Counted from the stretch's first letter, positions 7,729 to 17,720 are shown. The stretch: 64,000 bases of DNA from Halorussus caseinilyticus (GCF_029338395.1 NZ_CP119809.1:3100001-3164000), one strand, 5' to 3'. Translations and numbers: made by a program. The notes: generated by a model from the sequence alone, not told the origin.

Positions 7729-8724
7729 CTACTGCGTGCCGGTGCCGATGAGGTCGAAGGGGTAGCCGTTGTCGTTCTCGTCGGCGTGTTCGTAGACGAC
7801 GTGGGCCGCGGCCACGTCTTGGATGGCGAGACCGGTGCTGTCGAAGACGGTGATGCCGTCGTCGTCGGTCCGGCCCTCCAAGTCGCCGACCACGATGTCG
7901 CCGACTTCGCCGTAGATGTCGTCGTCCGAGAGAACGCCCTCGTGGTAGGGAACGTTGATTTCGCCCGAGTGGGTGGTCTGGGCGTGGTCGTCGATGACCA
8001 GTTTGGCGTCCAGCAGAATCTCGTCGGCGAGTTCGTGCTTGCCTTCGGCGTCCGCGCCCATCGCGTTGACGTGGGTGTGTTCGCCGATGTCCTCGCGCGT
8101 CACGATGGGGTCCTCGACGGGCGTCACCGTCGAGAGAACGTCGCACTGGGCGGCCTCCGCGATGGACCCGGCCCGGACCTCGAACTCGCCTTCGAAGTAG
8201 TCGATGAAGTCGGCGACTCGCTGTTCGTCCAAGTCGCTGACGACGACTTCCTCGATTGGTCGAATCTCCGAGATTGCTTCGAGTTGGGTGTACGACTGGA
8301 CGCCCGCGCCGACGATGCCCATCGTCGTCGCGTCCTCGACGGCGAGGTAGTCGGTGGCGACGGCGGCGGCCGCACCGGTCCGCTTCATCGTGAGTTCGGT
8401 GCCGTCCATGATTGCCAGCGGGAAGGCGTTCTCGGGGTTCGAGTAGACCATCGTCCCCATCACCGTCGGCAGGTCGAACTCCTCGGGGTTGTCGGGGTGG
8501 ACGTTGACCCACTTGATTCCGGCGGCGTCCCAGTCGTCTGCTTCGAGGTAGGCGGGCATCGACCGGAAGTCGCCGTTGTACTGGGGCAGGTCGATGTAGG
8601 ATTTGGCGGGCATCTGGGCGTCCCCGCGGGCGTACGCGGCGAAGGCGTCTTCGACTGCCCGAATCACGTCGGGCATCTGGGTATTCTCGTCTACGGCTTC
8701 CTGATTCAGCAACAGCGTGTCCAT
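7729..8724 (-). CDS. Ornithine cyclodeaminase / mu-crystallin family, alanine-dehydrogenase type
   Basis: 331-aa NAD(P)-dependent enzyme. The N-terminal substrate half contains MPAKSYIDLP and the catalytic-region KRTGAAAAVATDYLA. The central Rossmann fold begins GIVGAGVQSYTQ and is followed by HVNAMGADAEGKHEL, more like archaeal alanine dehydrogenase (Archaeoglobus type) than true ornithine cyclodeaminase. Likely reaction: reversible oxidative deamination of L-alanine, though other imino-acid reductions occur in the family. Monocistronic; the minus-strand promoter region is AT-rich at 8745-8765. Confidence 0.88.
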   Translation of the reverse strand: MDTLLLNQEAVDENTQMPDVIRAVEDAFAAYARGDAQMPAKSYIDLPQYNGDFRSMPAYLEADDWDAAGIKWVNVHPDNPEEFDLPTVMGTMVYSNPENAFPLAIMDGTELTMKRTGAAAAVATDYLAVEDATTMGIVGAGVQSYTQLEAISEIRPIEEVVVSDLDEQRVADFIDYFEGEFEVRAGSIAEAAQCDVLSTVTPVEDPIVTREDIGEHTHVNAMGADAEGKHELADEILLDAKLVIDDHAQTTHSGEINVPYHEGVLSDDDIYGEVGDIVVGDLEGRTDDDGITVFDSTGLAIQDVAAAHVVYEHADENDNGYPFDLIGTGTQ

Positions 8725-8942
8725 ACGTTGCTGATGGACTCCGTGGCCACTATAAACTATCTAAACCCGGCGAATCGCGCAACCTTCGCCGACTGAACTG
8801 AACACTCGCCTGACGTTCGACTCGGAAGAAGCAGGAACTCGAAAGAAAACGCGGAGTGTCGGTGACAGCGTTCGATTCGACGCGGCGGTCGGTCGGTGCA
8901 GTAGATGGCTCGGAAACGGCGGAGCTAGACTCGGGGCCTAGC

Positions 8943-10598
8943 TTACATCGCGCCGCCCATGCCGCCCATGCCGCCCATACCGCCAGCACCGCCGGGTCCG
9001 CCAGCCTCGTCGTCGCCCTTGTCGGTCGAGAGGTCGCCAGCGGAGATGATGTCGTCGATTTTGAGGACGAGGTTCGCGGCCTCGGTAGCACTGGAGACGG
9101 CCTGCTCCTTGGCGTGGGCCGGTTCCACGACGCCAGCGTCGAGGGTGTCCTCGATGTCGCCGCTGTGGACGTTCAGGCCCGCGCGCTTCTCGTCGGACTC
9201 GTGGGCCGAGCGCAGGTCGACGAGCGTGTCGATGGAGTCCAGACCCGCGTTCTCGGCGAGGACGCGCGGGACGAGTTCGAGCGAGTCGGCGAACGCTTCG
9301 ACCGCGAGCTGTTCGCGGCCCGAAACGGAGTCGGCGTAGTCGCGGAGACGGCCCGCGACTTCGACTTCGATGGCACCGCCGCCGGAGACGACGCGGCCGT
9401 CCGAGACGGTCTGGGCCACAACGTCGAGGGCGTCGGTGACGCCGCGTTCGAGTTCGTCCACCACGTGGTCGGTCGAACCGCGCAGGAGGAGGGTGACGCC
9501 GTGACTGTCCTCGCCTTCGACGTAGAAGAGTTCGTCGTCGTCGTCGCGGCTCACGTCGCCCTTGCCGAGGTCGTCGGCCGAGGCGCTGTCGAGGTCCGAG
9601 ACGACGTTCGCGCCGAGGACTTCCTTGAGGAAGCCGATGTCGGACTTCTTGACGCGGCGGACCGCGAGGATGCCTTCCTTGGCGAGGTAGTGCTGGGCCA
9701 TGTCGTCGATGCCCTTCTGACAGAAGACCACGTCGGCACCGGTCGCCTTGATTTTCTCGACCTTCTCCTTGAGCTGTTCTTCCTCTTGGTCGAGGAAGCT
9801 CTGGAGTTGGTCGGGGTCCTCGATGTTGACGCTGGTGTCAACGTCGGTCTCCTCGATTTCGACGGCCTCGTTGAGCAGGAGGATGTCGGCGTCGACCGCG
9901 CTCTTGGGCATGTTGTCGTGAACCGGGTCCTTGCTGATGACCGCGCCCTTGAGGAGTTCGGACTCGCCCGCCGAGCGACCGGTCTGGGTCTCGGTCTTGA
10001 CGTATTCGAGGTCCACCGTGCTGTCGACGGTGACCTGCTGGACCGCGTTGACGATGATTTCGGAGAGCGCCTCCTTGTTGAGTTCCGCGCCCTTGCCGGT
10101 CATCGAGGTCTCGGCGACCTTGCGGAGGAGTTCCTCGTCGTCGGTGTCAACGTCCTCGGCAACGTTGTCGATTTCCTCGCGGGCCTTCTCGCTGGCGAGG
10201 TGGAAGCCTTTGATGATGGCCGTCGGGTGGATGTCCTGTTCGAGGAGGTCCTCGGCGTTCTTGAGGAGTTCGCCCGTGACGGCGACGGCCGTGGTGGTGC
10301 CGTCTCCGGCCTCGTCCTCTTGGGTCTCGGCGACCTCGATAATCATCTCGGCCGTCGGGTTGTCGATGTCCATCTCCTTGAGGATGGTCACGCCGTCGTT
10401 GGTGATGGTCACGTCGCCCATCGAGTCGACGAGCATCTTGTCCATCCCTTTGGGTCCGAGAGTCGAACGCACCGCGTCCGCGACCGCGCGGGCGGCGGTG
10501 ATGTTGTGTTCCTGAGCGTCCTTGTCCTTGACGCGCTGGGACTCTTCGGACATTACTATCATCGGCTGGCCTTGCATTCGCTGTCCTCGCTGACTCAT
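8943..10598 (-). CDS. Thermosome subunit (group II chaperonin)
   Basis: ATP-dependent protein-folding chaperonin, 551 aa, the normal length for archaeal CCT/thermosome subunits. It begins MSQRGQRMQGQPMIVMSEES, then LGPKGMDKMLVD, NDGVTIL and the ATPase motif GDGTT, and ends with the typical haloarchaeal repeat GGMGGMGGMGGAM. Only one subunit is in the window; others normally lie elsewhere. A short leader and a strong TATA box upstream fit heat-inducible high expression. Confidence 0.97.
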   Translation of the reverse strand: MSQRGQRMQGQPMIVMSEESQRVKDKDAQEHNITAARAVADAVRSTLGPKGMDKMLVDSMGDVTITNDGVTILKEMDIDNPTAEMIIEVAETQEDEAGDGTTTAVAVTGELLKNAEDLLEQDIHPTAIIKGFHLASEKAREEIDNVAEDVDTDDEELLRKVAETSMTGKGAELNKEALSEIIVNAVQQVTVDSTVDLEYVKTETQTGRSAGESELLKGAVISKDPVHDNMPKSAVDADILLLNEAVEIEETDVDTSVNIEDPDQLQSFLDQEEEQLKEKVEKIKATGADVVFCQKGIDDMAQHYLAKEGILAVRRVKKSDIGFLKEVLGANVVSDLDSASADDLGKGDVSRDDDDELFYVEGEDSHGVTLLLRGSTDHVVDELERGVTDALDVVAQTVSDGRVVSGGGAIEVEVAGRLRDYADSVSGREQLAVEAFADSLELVPRVLAENAGLDSIDTLVDLRSAHESDEKRAGLNVHSGDIEDTLDAGVVEPAHAKEQAVSSATEAANLVLKIDDIISAGDLSTDKGDDEAGGPGGAGGMGGMGGMGGAM

Positions 10599-10626
10599 AG
10601 TACATCCGAAGATATGATTGTGATTC

Positions 10627-10634
10627 TATATAAA
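10627..10634 (-). promoter_or_regulatory. TATA box of the thermosome gene
   Basis: On the minus strand this reads TTTATATA, centred about 33 bp before the ATG, giving a predicted leader of only a few bases. It is the best TATA match in the gap 10599-11034. Confidence 0.7.
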
Positions 10635-10655
10635 CCTTTTCTTCTACGACACTTG

Positions 10656-10675
10656 GTAACGTGCCGAAACGTTAC
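10656..10675. promoter_or_regulatory. Inverted repeat GTAACG-N8-CGTTAC upstream of the thermosome promoter
   Basis: Perfect 6-bp arms with an 8-bp spacer, starting about 22 bp upstream of the TATA box on the minus strand. That position suits an activator or repressor. It loosely recalls the CTAAC-N5-GTTAG site of Archaeoglobus HSR1. Inference only. Confidence 0.4.
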
Positions 10676-11034
10676 ACGGACACACCGGAAATCGACGCGA
10701 AGAAACTCGGTACCGGTCATTTCTCTGGGAAACGTTGACACGGAACCGCCGCCGAACCCTCCGATAATCGCTCGGGGGTTTATATGTCATTATCTGGCCG
10801 AAAGTATTAATTTCGAGTCCGTAATCGGTTGATGCGGAGATAGAACGACGAAAAAGTACGACGACGTTCCCGTGATTTCCGTCTGGCTCGGAACCGCGAT
10901 TACGTGTCGCCTTCTATATAGAATCTCCATGGGTATCCTTTGCATCCTTCTGCTCAGACCAGATATTACCGAATCAGCCCGTTATATGCTGGAATTATAA
11001 GGGTACTTAATCTAGTTCGGGTTCTCATTACCTG
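10676..11034. other. Intergenic region with pstS promoter
   Basis: AT-rich DNA ahead of pstS. A 12-bp palindrome TTCTATATAGAA lies at 10912-10923, a TATA-like ttatatgc near 10982, and gtacttaatc (about 11004-11013) about 25 bp before the pstS ATG is the likely TATA box. No open reading frame of substance is seen. Confidence 0.5.
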
Positions 11035-12207
11035 ATGACGTTCGATAAAGGACGGCAGTCGGACGACGTATCGCGCCGGATGTTCCTACTCGCGTCTGGG
11101 GCAGGTGTGACGACCGCGCTCGCCGGTTGTACCGGTGGCTCGGACGACTCCAGCGAAGACACGACCGCTGGGGACGACTCCGGAAACGAGGAGACTCAGG
11201 AGAACTCCGGCGGCATGGACACGTCGATGCTCAGCGCCGAGGGGTCCTCGACGGTGTACCCCATCTCCAACAAGGGGAGTTCCTACTGGAACTCGAACGC
11301 GCCGCCGAGCGACGGCGAGTACTGGGGGTCGAACAGCGAGAGTACCGTTCCGGGATGGAGCGAAATCGAGACCGACCAGCGTCTCGCCGACTACTTCGCC
11401 GGTCTCTACGGTTTCGAGCCAACCGGTAAGCAGGCCAACCCGCCGTTCCCGACGACGGTCGGCCTGAGCCACTCCGGAACTGGCTGTAAGTCCGTCCGAG
11501 ACGGTCTCGTGGACATCGGTAACTCCTCGGGTCCCATCACGGCCGAACTCGGCATCAGCGAAAAGAAGCGCGACGAGAACTACGTCGACCACGTCGTCGG
11601 CCGCGACGGTCAGCCCGTCGTCGTGAGCAAGGACATCTGGGACGCTGGCGTCCAGAAGCTCACCGGCAAGCAAGTCAAGAAAATCTATCAGGACGAGATT
11701 ACCAACTGGAAGGAAGTCGGCGGTCCCGACAAGGAAATCTACTGCATCGGCCGCGCCGAGGGGTCGGGTACCGACACCGCGTTCCGCCTCAACATGCTCG
11801 GTGACGCCGAGGCCCCGATGCCGGGCGTCGACACCCGGAAGGGTCAGAACCAGCAGGTCAAGACCGTCGTCCAGCAGAACGAGGGTGCCATCGCGTACAT
11901 GGCGCTGGCGTTCACGGGCAAGCAAGTCAAACCCATCGCCATCGAGTTCGACGGCACGACCTACAAGCCCGACAAGAGCGCGAGCAACACCATCTTCGAC
12001 AGCTCGTACCCGCTCAACCGGGACCTCCACATGTACACGAAAAAGACCGACGAACACCCCAACGGTGTCGACAAGCGCGAAGCCGCGTTCATCAACATGT
12101 TCCTGACCACGTTCGGTCAGAAGGTGTTCGTGGAAGCGAACAACTACATCCCGCTCCCGGACAAGGACATCGAGAAGGAGAAGGGCAAGCTACCCGACCA
12201 AGCGTAA
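11035..12207 (+). CDS. pstS: Phosphate ABC transporter substrate-binding lipoprotein PstS
   Basis: 390 aa, exported by the Tat pathway and lipid-anchored. The signal has the twin arginine in VSRRMFLLASG and a lipobox ending TALAGC; a Gly/Ser/Asp/Glu spacer follows. The phosphate-binding fold shows SAEGSSTVYPIS near the start and GRAEGSGTDTAF later, both contacting phosphate in PstS proteins. First gene of pstSCAB plus the AbrB-PhoU gene, expected to be induced by phosphate starvation. Confidence 0.95.
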   Translation: MTFDKGRQSDDVSRRMFLLASGAGVTTALAGCTGGSDDSSEDTTAGDDSGNEETQENSGGMDTSMLSAEGSSTVYPISNKGSSYWNSNAPPSDGEYWGSNSESTVPGWSEIETDQRLADYFAGLYGFEPTGKQANPPFPTTVGLSHSGTGCKSVRDGLVDIGNSSGPITAELGISEKKRDENYVDHVVGRDGQPVVVSKDIWDAGVQKLTGKQVKKIYQDEITNWKEVGGPDKEIYCIGRAEGSGTDTAFRLNMLGDAEAPMPGVDTRKGQNQQVKTVVQQNEGAIAYMALAFTGKQVKPIAIEFDGTTYKPDKSASNTIFDSSYPLNRDLHMYTKKTDEHPNGVDKREAAFINMFLTTFGQKVFVEANNYIPLPDKDIEKEKGKLPDQA

Positions 12208-12270
12208 GGTAGCGCGCCGGTGTGAACTTCGTCGTTCCGTTTTCGAACTACCTCGATACTAGTACACAAA

Positions 12271-13401
12271 ATGGCATCTGTGACTGAAGCTGACTCGACT
12301 GGACTACGTGGGGCGTTCCAGCGAAAGCTGACGGAGGCGCGTGAATTCGTCGAGGACACCGAGGAAAGCGCACTCGCGGCCGGTGGGGTCGCCTCGCTCG
12401 CGCTGTTGGGCACCTTCGTCGGATTTCTCGTGGTGTCCCCTCTGACGGTCGTCGCCTTCTCCGCGTTTCTGGTGGCAGTCGGCTACGGCTGGTTCCGTCA
12501 CCAAGAACTGACTGCACACGCGCTGACGCTGACGATGACCGTCTCGACCATCCTGATTCTGGGACTCATCACGGTGTTCATCTTCCTCGAAGCGTGGCCC
12601 GCCTTCGAGTACGCCACCGCCGAAGTGTTCGGCGTGGGAGTCCCCGGTCTCCGACTGTTCACGGAGACGCTCTGGGACCCCGTGAACCAGAAACGCTTCT
12701 CGCTGGTTCCGATGATTCACGGGACGGTCGTCGTGACGATAATTGCGACGTTAGTCGCCGGACCGCTCGGGGTCGCGGCCGCCCTCTTCATCAGTGAAAT
12801 CGCGCCGCCGACGGTGCGCGAACTCGTCAAACCGGGCGTCGAGATTCTGGCCGGTATCCCCTCCATCGTCTACGGGTTCATCGGATTCACCATCCTGAGT
12901 CCGTGGGCGAGCGACCAGTTCGACCTCGTGGGACAGGGAACCTACGTCTTCGTCGGCATCGTCGTCGGCTTGATGTCGCTCCCGACGGTCGTCTCGGTCG
13001 CCGAGGACGCCCTCAACAGCGTGCCTGAGTCGATGAAGAGCGGGTCGCTCGCGCTCGGGACGACCGACTGGCAAACGATGTCCTCGATAACGCTCCCGGC
13101 GGCGTTCTCGGGCGTCTCGGCCGCGGTCCTGCTGGGCGTCGGGCGCGCCATCGGCGAGACGATGGCCGCGACGGTGATGCTCCGGAACAGTCCGGCGCTC
13201 CCCGACCCGATTTACAACGTCTTCTACGGCTACGAGACGCTCACGTCGCTCATCGCGGCCCGGTACGGTAACGCTCACGGACTCCAGTTCAACGCGCTGT
13301 TCGCGGCCGGGGTCGTGCTGTTCGTCACGGTCCTGTTTCTCAGCGTGGGTTCGCAACTCATCGAGAAACGAATGAACGAGAAACTCGGGGGCAACGAGTA
13401 A
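12271..13401 (+). CDS. pstC: Phosphate ABC transporter permease PstC
   Basis: 376-aa inner-membrane permease. An N-terminal cytoplasmic stretch and two membrane segments precede the BPD_transp_1 domain, which starts near MIHGTVVVTIIATLVAGPLGV. The EAA loop lies around EDALNSVPESMKSGSLALGTTDWQ. The stop overlaps the pstA start by one base (taatg), showing translational coupling. Confidence 0.95.
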   Translation: MASVTEADSTGLRGAFQRKLTEAREFVEDTEESALAAGGVASLALLGTFVGFLVVSPLTVVAFSAFLVAVGYGWFRHQELTAHALTLTMTVSTILILGLITVFIFLEAWPAFEYATAEVFGVGVPGLRLFTETLWDPVNQKRFSLVPMIHGTVVVTIIATLVAGPLGVAAALFISEIAPPTVRELVKPGVEILAGIPSIVYGFIGFTILSPWASDQFDLVGQGTYVFVGIVVGLMSLPTVVSVAEDALNSVPESMKSGSLALGTTDWQTMSSITLPAAFSGVSAAVLLGVGRAIGETMAATVMLRNSPALPDPIYNVFYGYETLTSLIAARYGNAHGLQFNALFAAGVVLFVTVLFLSVGSQLIEKRMNEKLGGNE

Positions 13402-15035
13402 TGAGTAGCATCACTGACGACGAAAGAGGCAACCTCGTTCGAGAGGGGACCTCGACGGTAGAGGCGACTGCGGCCGCGACGGTCGGACTCTCGGCCCTGC
13501 TGTTCGCGCTCGGCTTGGCGGCCCAGTTCGAGATACTCACCATCACCGACTCGCTCGCGGGCGTCCAGATGACGACGATACTCGGGGCGCTTCTCGCGCT
13601 CATCGGACTCGCCGTCGTCGGCTTTGGCGTCGGCTCCCGGTTCGGAGTCGTCTCGACGGAACCACAGGCCGACGCCGGACTGGTCGCGGCGACGGCCTTC
13701 GCCGGAATCTGGTTCGTCGTCGGCGGACTGGTCGGGTCCCAGACGCTCGGTCTCGGGTCGGTCGGCTGGTTCGCCGTCGCGCTTCTCGGCGCGGGAGTCG
13801 CGTTCGCGGCGACTGTCGTCCCGCGCGAGGACATCGGTTCGACGCTTCCGGCGGGCGCGCTGGCGGTGTTCGCGGGTCTCGTCTTCCTCACTGGCACCAT
13901 CGGCCCGGACTGGACGTGGGCACCGAACGGGCTTCGAGCCACGTTCTTCCCGCGGTTCGTCGTCCCGGCCGTGGTCCTGTTCTGCGCGCTGGTGACTGGG
14001 TGGTCGGCCGCGAAAGCCTACGGCGGGTTCGGGGCTCGCGGGCGTCACGTCGGCGCGCACGTCCTCATCTACCTCAACGCCTCGGCCATCATCGCCGTCC
14101 TCGTCGGACTCGTGGCGTTCGTGACGGTGAAGGGCGCTCCGGGCGTCTTCGAGGGCATCACGATTGGCTCGGGTGCCGGACCGGAGACGACGATCGGTCT
14201 CTTCGGTTTCAGTTACACCGTCGTCTGGCCCGTCTCGTGGCCGTTCCTCATGAACGGCGTTTCACTGCTGGCCGAGGTGGACGGGGTTCTGCCCGCCATC
14301 GTCGGCACGGTGTGGTTGGTCGTCGGGTCCGTGCTGTTCGCGGTTCCGCTCGGGGTCGGCGCGGCGATATTCCTGAGCGAGTACGCCGACGAAGGCCGGT
14401 TCACCGAAATCATCGAAATCGCGACTAACGGCCTGTGGAGTACGCCGAGCATCGTCTTCGGCCTGTTCGGGTACGCCTTCCTCATCCCGCGATTCGGCGG
14501 CCAGAAGTCGCTCCTCTCGGGCATGCTGACGCTCGGGTTCATGTTGCTCCCGCTGGTCGTCATCACGTCCAGAGAGGCGATGCTCTCGGTGCCCGACGAG
14601 TACCGGGACGCGAGCGCCGCCCTCGGGGTCACGAAGTGGCAGACCATCCGGAGCGTCGTCCTCCCGGCGGCGCTTCCGGGCGTCGTCACGGGCGTCATCT
14701 TGGGCGTCGGCCGCATCGCGGGCGAGACTGCACCCATCCTGTTGACGATGGCCGGTGGCACCTTCGTCCCCGGAAACCAGACGGTGGACGTAATCGGCGG
14801 CTTCGAGTTCACCGCGTCCCCGCCGTTCGTCTCGAACCCGGAACTCCTGCAAGCGACCAGCGCGCTCCCGTATCAGGTGTACGCTCTCATCACGGCGGGC
14901 GTGCAGGGGCCGTCGCTCGATAGCCCCGACAACTTCGCGTGGGGTCTAGTGCTGGTACTTCTCGCAGTCGTGCTGTCGTTCTACGCGGTCGGTATCGTCA
15001 CGAGGTACTACTTCCGAAGAAAGCTACACCAATGA
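13401..15035 (+). CDS. pstA: Phosphate ABC transporter permease PstA with long N-terminal membrane extension
   Basis: 544 aa, far longer than bacterial PstA (about 300). Residues 1 to about 240 form an extra block of roughly six hydrophobic segments with no recognised domain. The C-terminal part is a standard permease domain with the EAA loop near [23 protein letters not shown]. Overlapping junctions on both sides (1 bp with pstC, 4 bp with pstB) support one transcript. The extension seems common in haloarchaeal PstA; its role is unknown. Confidence 0.93.
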   Translation: MSSITDDERGNLVREGTSTVEATAAATVGLSALLFALGLAAQFEILTITDSLAGVQMTTILGALLALIGLAVVGFGVGSRFGVVSTEPQADAGLVAATAFAGIWFVVGGLVGSQTLGLGSVGWFAVALLGAGVAFAATVVPREDIGSTLPAGALAVFAGLVFLTGTIGPDWTWAPNGLRATFFPRFVVPAVVLFCALVTGWSAAKAYGGFGARGRHVGAHVLIYLNASAIIAVLVGLVAFVTVKGAPGVFEGITIGSGAGPETTIGLFGFSYTVVWPVSWPFLMNGVSLLAEVDGVLPAIVGTVWLVVGSVLFAVPLGVGAAIFLSEYADEGRFTEIIEIATNGLWSTPSIVFGLFGYAFLIPRFGGQKSLLSGMLTLGFMLLPLVVITSREAMLSVPDEYRDASAALGVTKWQTIRSVVLPAALPGVVTGVILGVGRIAGETAPILLTMAGGTFVPGNQTVDVIGGFEFTASPPFVSNPELLQATSALPYQVYALITAGVQGPSLDSPDNFAWGLVLVLLAVVLSFYAVGIVTRYYFRRKLHQ

Positions 15036-15943
15036 CAGAGAGTACGATTCAATCCCGAACCGACAGCAGTACCGACACGTCGCCTTCGACCACGACGGGC
15101 GAGTCCGAAGAGCAGGTGCGCGACGAGTGGACCGACTACGAGTTCGACGGCGCGCCCAAACTCTGCGTCGAGGACCTCGACGTGTACTACGGCGACGACC
15201 ACGCGCTCAAAGGCGTCTCGATGGACATCCCCGAAGAGAGCGTCACGGCGCTCGTCGGACCATCGGGATGCGGGAAATCGACGTTCCTGCGGTGTCTCAA
15301 CCGGATGAACGACCGCATCACTTCGGCCACCGTCGAGGGGTCGGTCGAACTCGACGGCGACGAGGTGTATCAGGACGGCGTAAACCTCGTGGAACTGCGC
15401 AAGCGCGTCGGCATGGTGTTTCAAGCCCCGAACCCGTTCCCCAAATCCATCCGGGACAACATCGCCTACGGCCCGCGTAAGCACGGCGACATCGACGACG
15501 GACTCCTCGATAGGTTGCTCGGCCGAGCAGACACCGAGAAGGAGGACGAACTGGTCGAACGCTCGCTGAAGCAGGCGGCGCTCTGGAAGGAGGTCAGCGA
15601 CCGACTCGACGACAACGCCCTCGGCCTGTCCGGTGGTCAGCAACAGCGCCTGTGCATCGGCCGGTGTCTCGCGGTGGACCCTGAAGTCATCCTGATGGAC
15701 GAACCCGCCTCCGCGCTCGACCCCATCGCCACCGCCAAAATCGAGGACCTCATCCACGACCTCGCCGAGGAGTACACGGTCGTCATCGTGACCCACAACA
15801 TGCAACAGGCCGCCCGTATCTCCGACCAGACCGCCGTCTTCCTCACCGGCGGGGAACTGGTCGAGTACGGCGACACCGACCAAATCTTCGAGAACCCCAA
15901 CAGTCAGCGCGTCGAAGACTACATCACCGGGAAGTTCGGGTGA
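15032..15943 (+). CDS. pstB: Phosphate ABC transporter ATP-binding protein PstB
   Basis: 303-aa ATPase energising phosphate uptake. A polar Ser/Thr/Glu-rich N-terminal arm of about 45 residues is followed by the nucleotide-binding domain: Walker [11 protein letters not shown]-loop in [12 protein letters not shown], signature [13 protein letters not shown], Walker [13 protein letters not shown] and switch His in VTHNMQQ. The ATG at 15032 overlaps the pstA stop by four bases (ATGA) and is preferred to upstream in-frame codons. Confidence 0.95.
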   Translation: MTESTIQSRTDSSTDTSPSTTTGESEEQVRDEWTDYEFDGAPKLCVEDLDVYYGDDHALKGVSMDIPEESVTALVGPSGCGKSTFLRCLNRMNDRITSATVEGSVELDGDEVYQDGVNLVELRKRVGMVFQAPNPFPKSIRDNIAYGPRKHGDIDDGLLDRLLGRADTEKEDELVERSLKQAALWKEVSDRLDDNALGLSGGQQQRLCIGRCLAVDPEVILMDEPASALDPIATAKIEDLIHDLAEEYTVVIVTHNMQQAARISDQTAVFLTGGELVEYGDTDQIFENPNSQRVEDYITGKFG

Positions 15944-15948
15944 TACCG

Positions 15949-16971
15949 ATGAGCAGTTCGACAACCGAGACCGAAATCTCTCGGAAGGTCCAGTCGGTCG
16001 GCGGGTCGTCGTTCACGGTGTCGCTCCCCAAGGAGTGGGCGACCGACCACGGTCTCGAAGCGGGCAACGAGGTGTTCCTCTACCCCCACGAGGACGGGAC
16101 GCTGATACTCCGGACCTGCGAACGGAGTGACGGCACCACCGCTCCCGACCTCTCGGTGGACGACCTGTCCGAAGACCGCCTCCCGTGGGTGGTCTACGCC
16201 CTCTACGTCGCGGGCGAGGACCGGTTTACGCTCCGGACGACCGACCGGTTCACGTCGGCAGAGCGCCGGGCGATTACCACGGCGGGCAACGACCTCGTGG
16301 GCTTGGAAGTCGACGACGAATCGACCGACGCGGTGACGTTCCGGAGCATGCGGCGCTCCGAACGACTCTCGGTCGGCCAGACGGTCCTCAACCTCCGGTA
16401 CGTCGCGCTCTCGATGCACCGGAGCGCCACGAACGCCCTCTTCGACGCCGACTCGGACCGCGCCCGCGAAGTCCTCCAGCAACCCGAGGACGTGGACCGC
16501 CAGTTCGCGCTGGTCAGTCGGTGCGTCGAACGCCGAATCGGTCTCCCGCGCGGCCCGAACCGCCCGAACGTGGACCGCCGGACCGCGCTCGACTACTACG
16601 CCATCGCCCGCGAACTCGAAGGCGTGGCGTCGTGCGCCGAGCGAATCGCGGCCGTCGCGCTGGAACTCGACGACCCGCCGACCGGCACCGCCGAATCGGA
16701 GTTAGCCGACTACGCCCGGCGCTCTCGGACCGTGGTCGAACGCGCGGTGGAGGCGACCATCAACGGACGCGAGCCAGAGACTGCCTACGACGCGCTCGAC
16801 CGGTGTGAGACCCTCGCCGAGGACTTCGACCTGTTGGAACGACCGTCCTACGACGCCGACGAAATCGACTCCTACTACGCCGCGTTGCTCTTCGACGCGC
16901 TCGACCGCACGGCCGACCACGGCGGCAGAATCGCGGAGCGGGCGCTCAAGATGGGCCTGCGCGAGGAGTAA
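15949..16971 (+). CDS. AbrB-PhoU domain phosphate-uptake regulator
   Basis: 340 aa. An N-terminal SpoVT/AbrB-type DNA-binding swapped-hairpin (SRKVQSVGGSSFTVSLPKEW) is joined to two PhoU-like helical bundles (about residues 115-330). In haloarchaea this fused form sits at the end of pst operons, where it is expected to sense PstSCAB activity and control transcription. The ATG at 15949 is chosen; a GTG at 15940 overlapping the pstB stop is a possible alternative start three codons upstream. Confidence 0.9.
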   Translation: MSSSTTETEISRKVQSVGGSSFTVSLPKEWATDHGLEAGNEVFLYPHEDGTLILRTCERSDGTTAPDLSVDDLSEDRLPWVVYALYVAGEDRFTLRTTDRFTSAERRAITTAGNDLVGLEVDDESTDAVTFRSMRRSERLSVGQTVLNLRYVALSMHRSATNALFDADSDRAREVLQQPEDVDRQFALVSRCVERRIGLPRGPNRPNVDRRTALDYYAIARELEGVASCAERIAAVALELDDPPTGTAESELADYARRSRTVVERAVEATINGREPETAYDALDRCETLAEDFDLLERPSYDADEIDSYYAALLFDALDRTADHGGRIAERALKMGLREE

Positions 16972-16972
16972 G

Positions 16973-17665
16973 TCAGGAACGGTCGGCGAAGTATCGGTCC
17001 TGTAGCCGCGGTTTACACTGGTTCATCGCCCAGTTTTGACACCGACCCACGGATTCCAGTGTCGCTTCTTCCACGTCTTCGGAGGGTACGACTCCCCAAT
17101 CGACTCCTTCCGTACTCACTTTCGCGGACGTGAGACCTCCCATCTCCTCGTAACACGACTCCTCGAAGAGTACGAGCGTTCGCTCTCGCTCTCGGTCGAT
17201 TTCGTCCAGCCAGTAGTCCAACTCCGAATCGACGGAGATGTTGATGTCTTGGGGCAGTCGGTCGCGGTCCGATTGCCCGCGCTCGCCGAACGCCAGTTCC
17301 GGTAACTCCGAACGCCGGGGAACGTCGTCTAAGAACAAGAATACGGCTACATCTGCGTGTTCGAGGAAGTCTCTACTCACTTGCCACCAGAACTCGCGCC
17401 GCTCTTGCTCGTCGTATCCGTCCGGACACTCGTCGTTCCGGTCGGTACAGAGCTTGGCAGACTCGAACCCGTGACTCTGAAGTCGTAACTTGAGCTCGGT
17501 CAAGTAAGCGTGACTGTCGCCGACGTAAGGGCCAAAGATGTGAACGTGTAGATACGGGTAGAGTGCTTTGTCCGAAAAGTCGTTTACTCGGTCTACTGCA
17601 CCGTCGAAACCGTCGGGGAATCGCTCGACTATCGTCTCCCCCCAGTCGGACGATACCTTTAACAC
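16973..17665 (-). CDS. Hypothetical protein, possible nucleoside-deoxyribosyltransferase/TIR-like fold
   Basis: 230 aa, GTG start at 17665. Not recognised by name. The order HVHIFGPYVGD (first strand and Gly-rich turn), LKLRLQSHGFESAKLCTD, DFLEHADVAVFLFLDD and a later acidic stretch with CYEEMGG resembles flavodoxin-like nucleoside 2-deoxyribosyltransferase or TIR-type folds, where an aromatic/Glu pocket binds nucleotides. The gene at 63270 has a similar order (YYVLGSYRD...YADYIVGVYEQDAGGEVTE). It is divergent from 17721 across a 55-bp gap holding a palindrome. Codon use is less GC-biased than the pst genes, suggesting acquisition. Function unknown. Confidence 0.75.
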   Translation of the reverse strand: MLKVSSDWGETIVERFPDGFDGAVDRVNDFSDKALYPYLHVHIFGPYVGDSHAYLTELKLRLQSHGFESAKLCTDRNDECPDGYDEQERREFWWQVSRDFLEHADVAVFLFLDDVPRRSELPELAFGERGQSDRDRLPQDINISVDSELDYWLDEIDRERERTLVLFEESCYEEMGGLTSAKVSTEGVDWGVVPSEDVEEATLESVGRCQNWAMNQCKPRLQDRYFADRS

Positions 17666-17670
17666 AGTTG

Positions 17671-17686
17671 GTCAAGTGAACTTGAC
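17671..17686. promoter_or_regulatory. Palindrome GTCAAGT-GA-ACTTGAC in a divergent promoter
   Basis: Perfect 7-bp arms, 2-bp spacer, located between the divergent starts at 17665 (minus) and 17721 (plus). A typical place for an autoregulatory or shared operator. Confidence 0.5.
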
Positions 17687-17720
17687 TCTCTGAGTATCGC
17701 TTCCAACTGTCCGCACCACG

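Noticed and set aside
8856-10832. 658-codon plus-strand open frame opposite the thermosome gene
   Set aside because: Antisense to a fully motif-supported chaperonin gene; Val/Asp/Glu-rich composition is typical of an antisense shadow.
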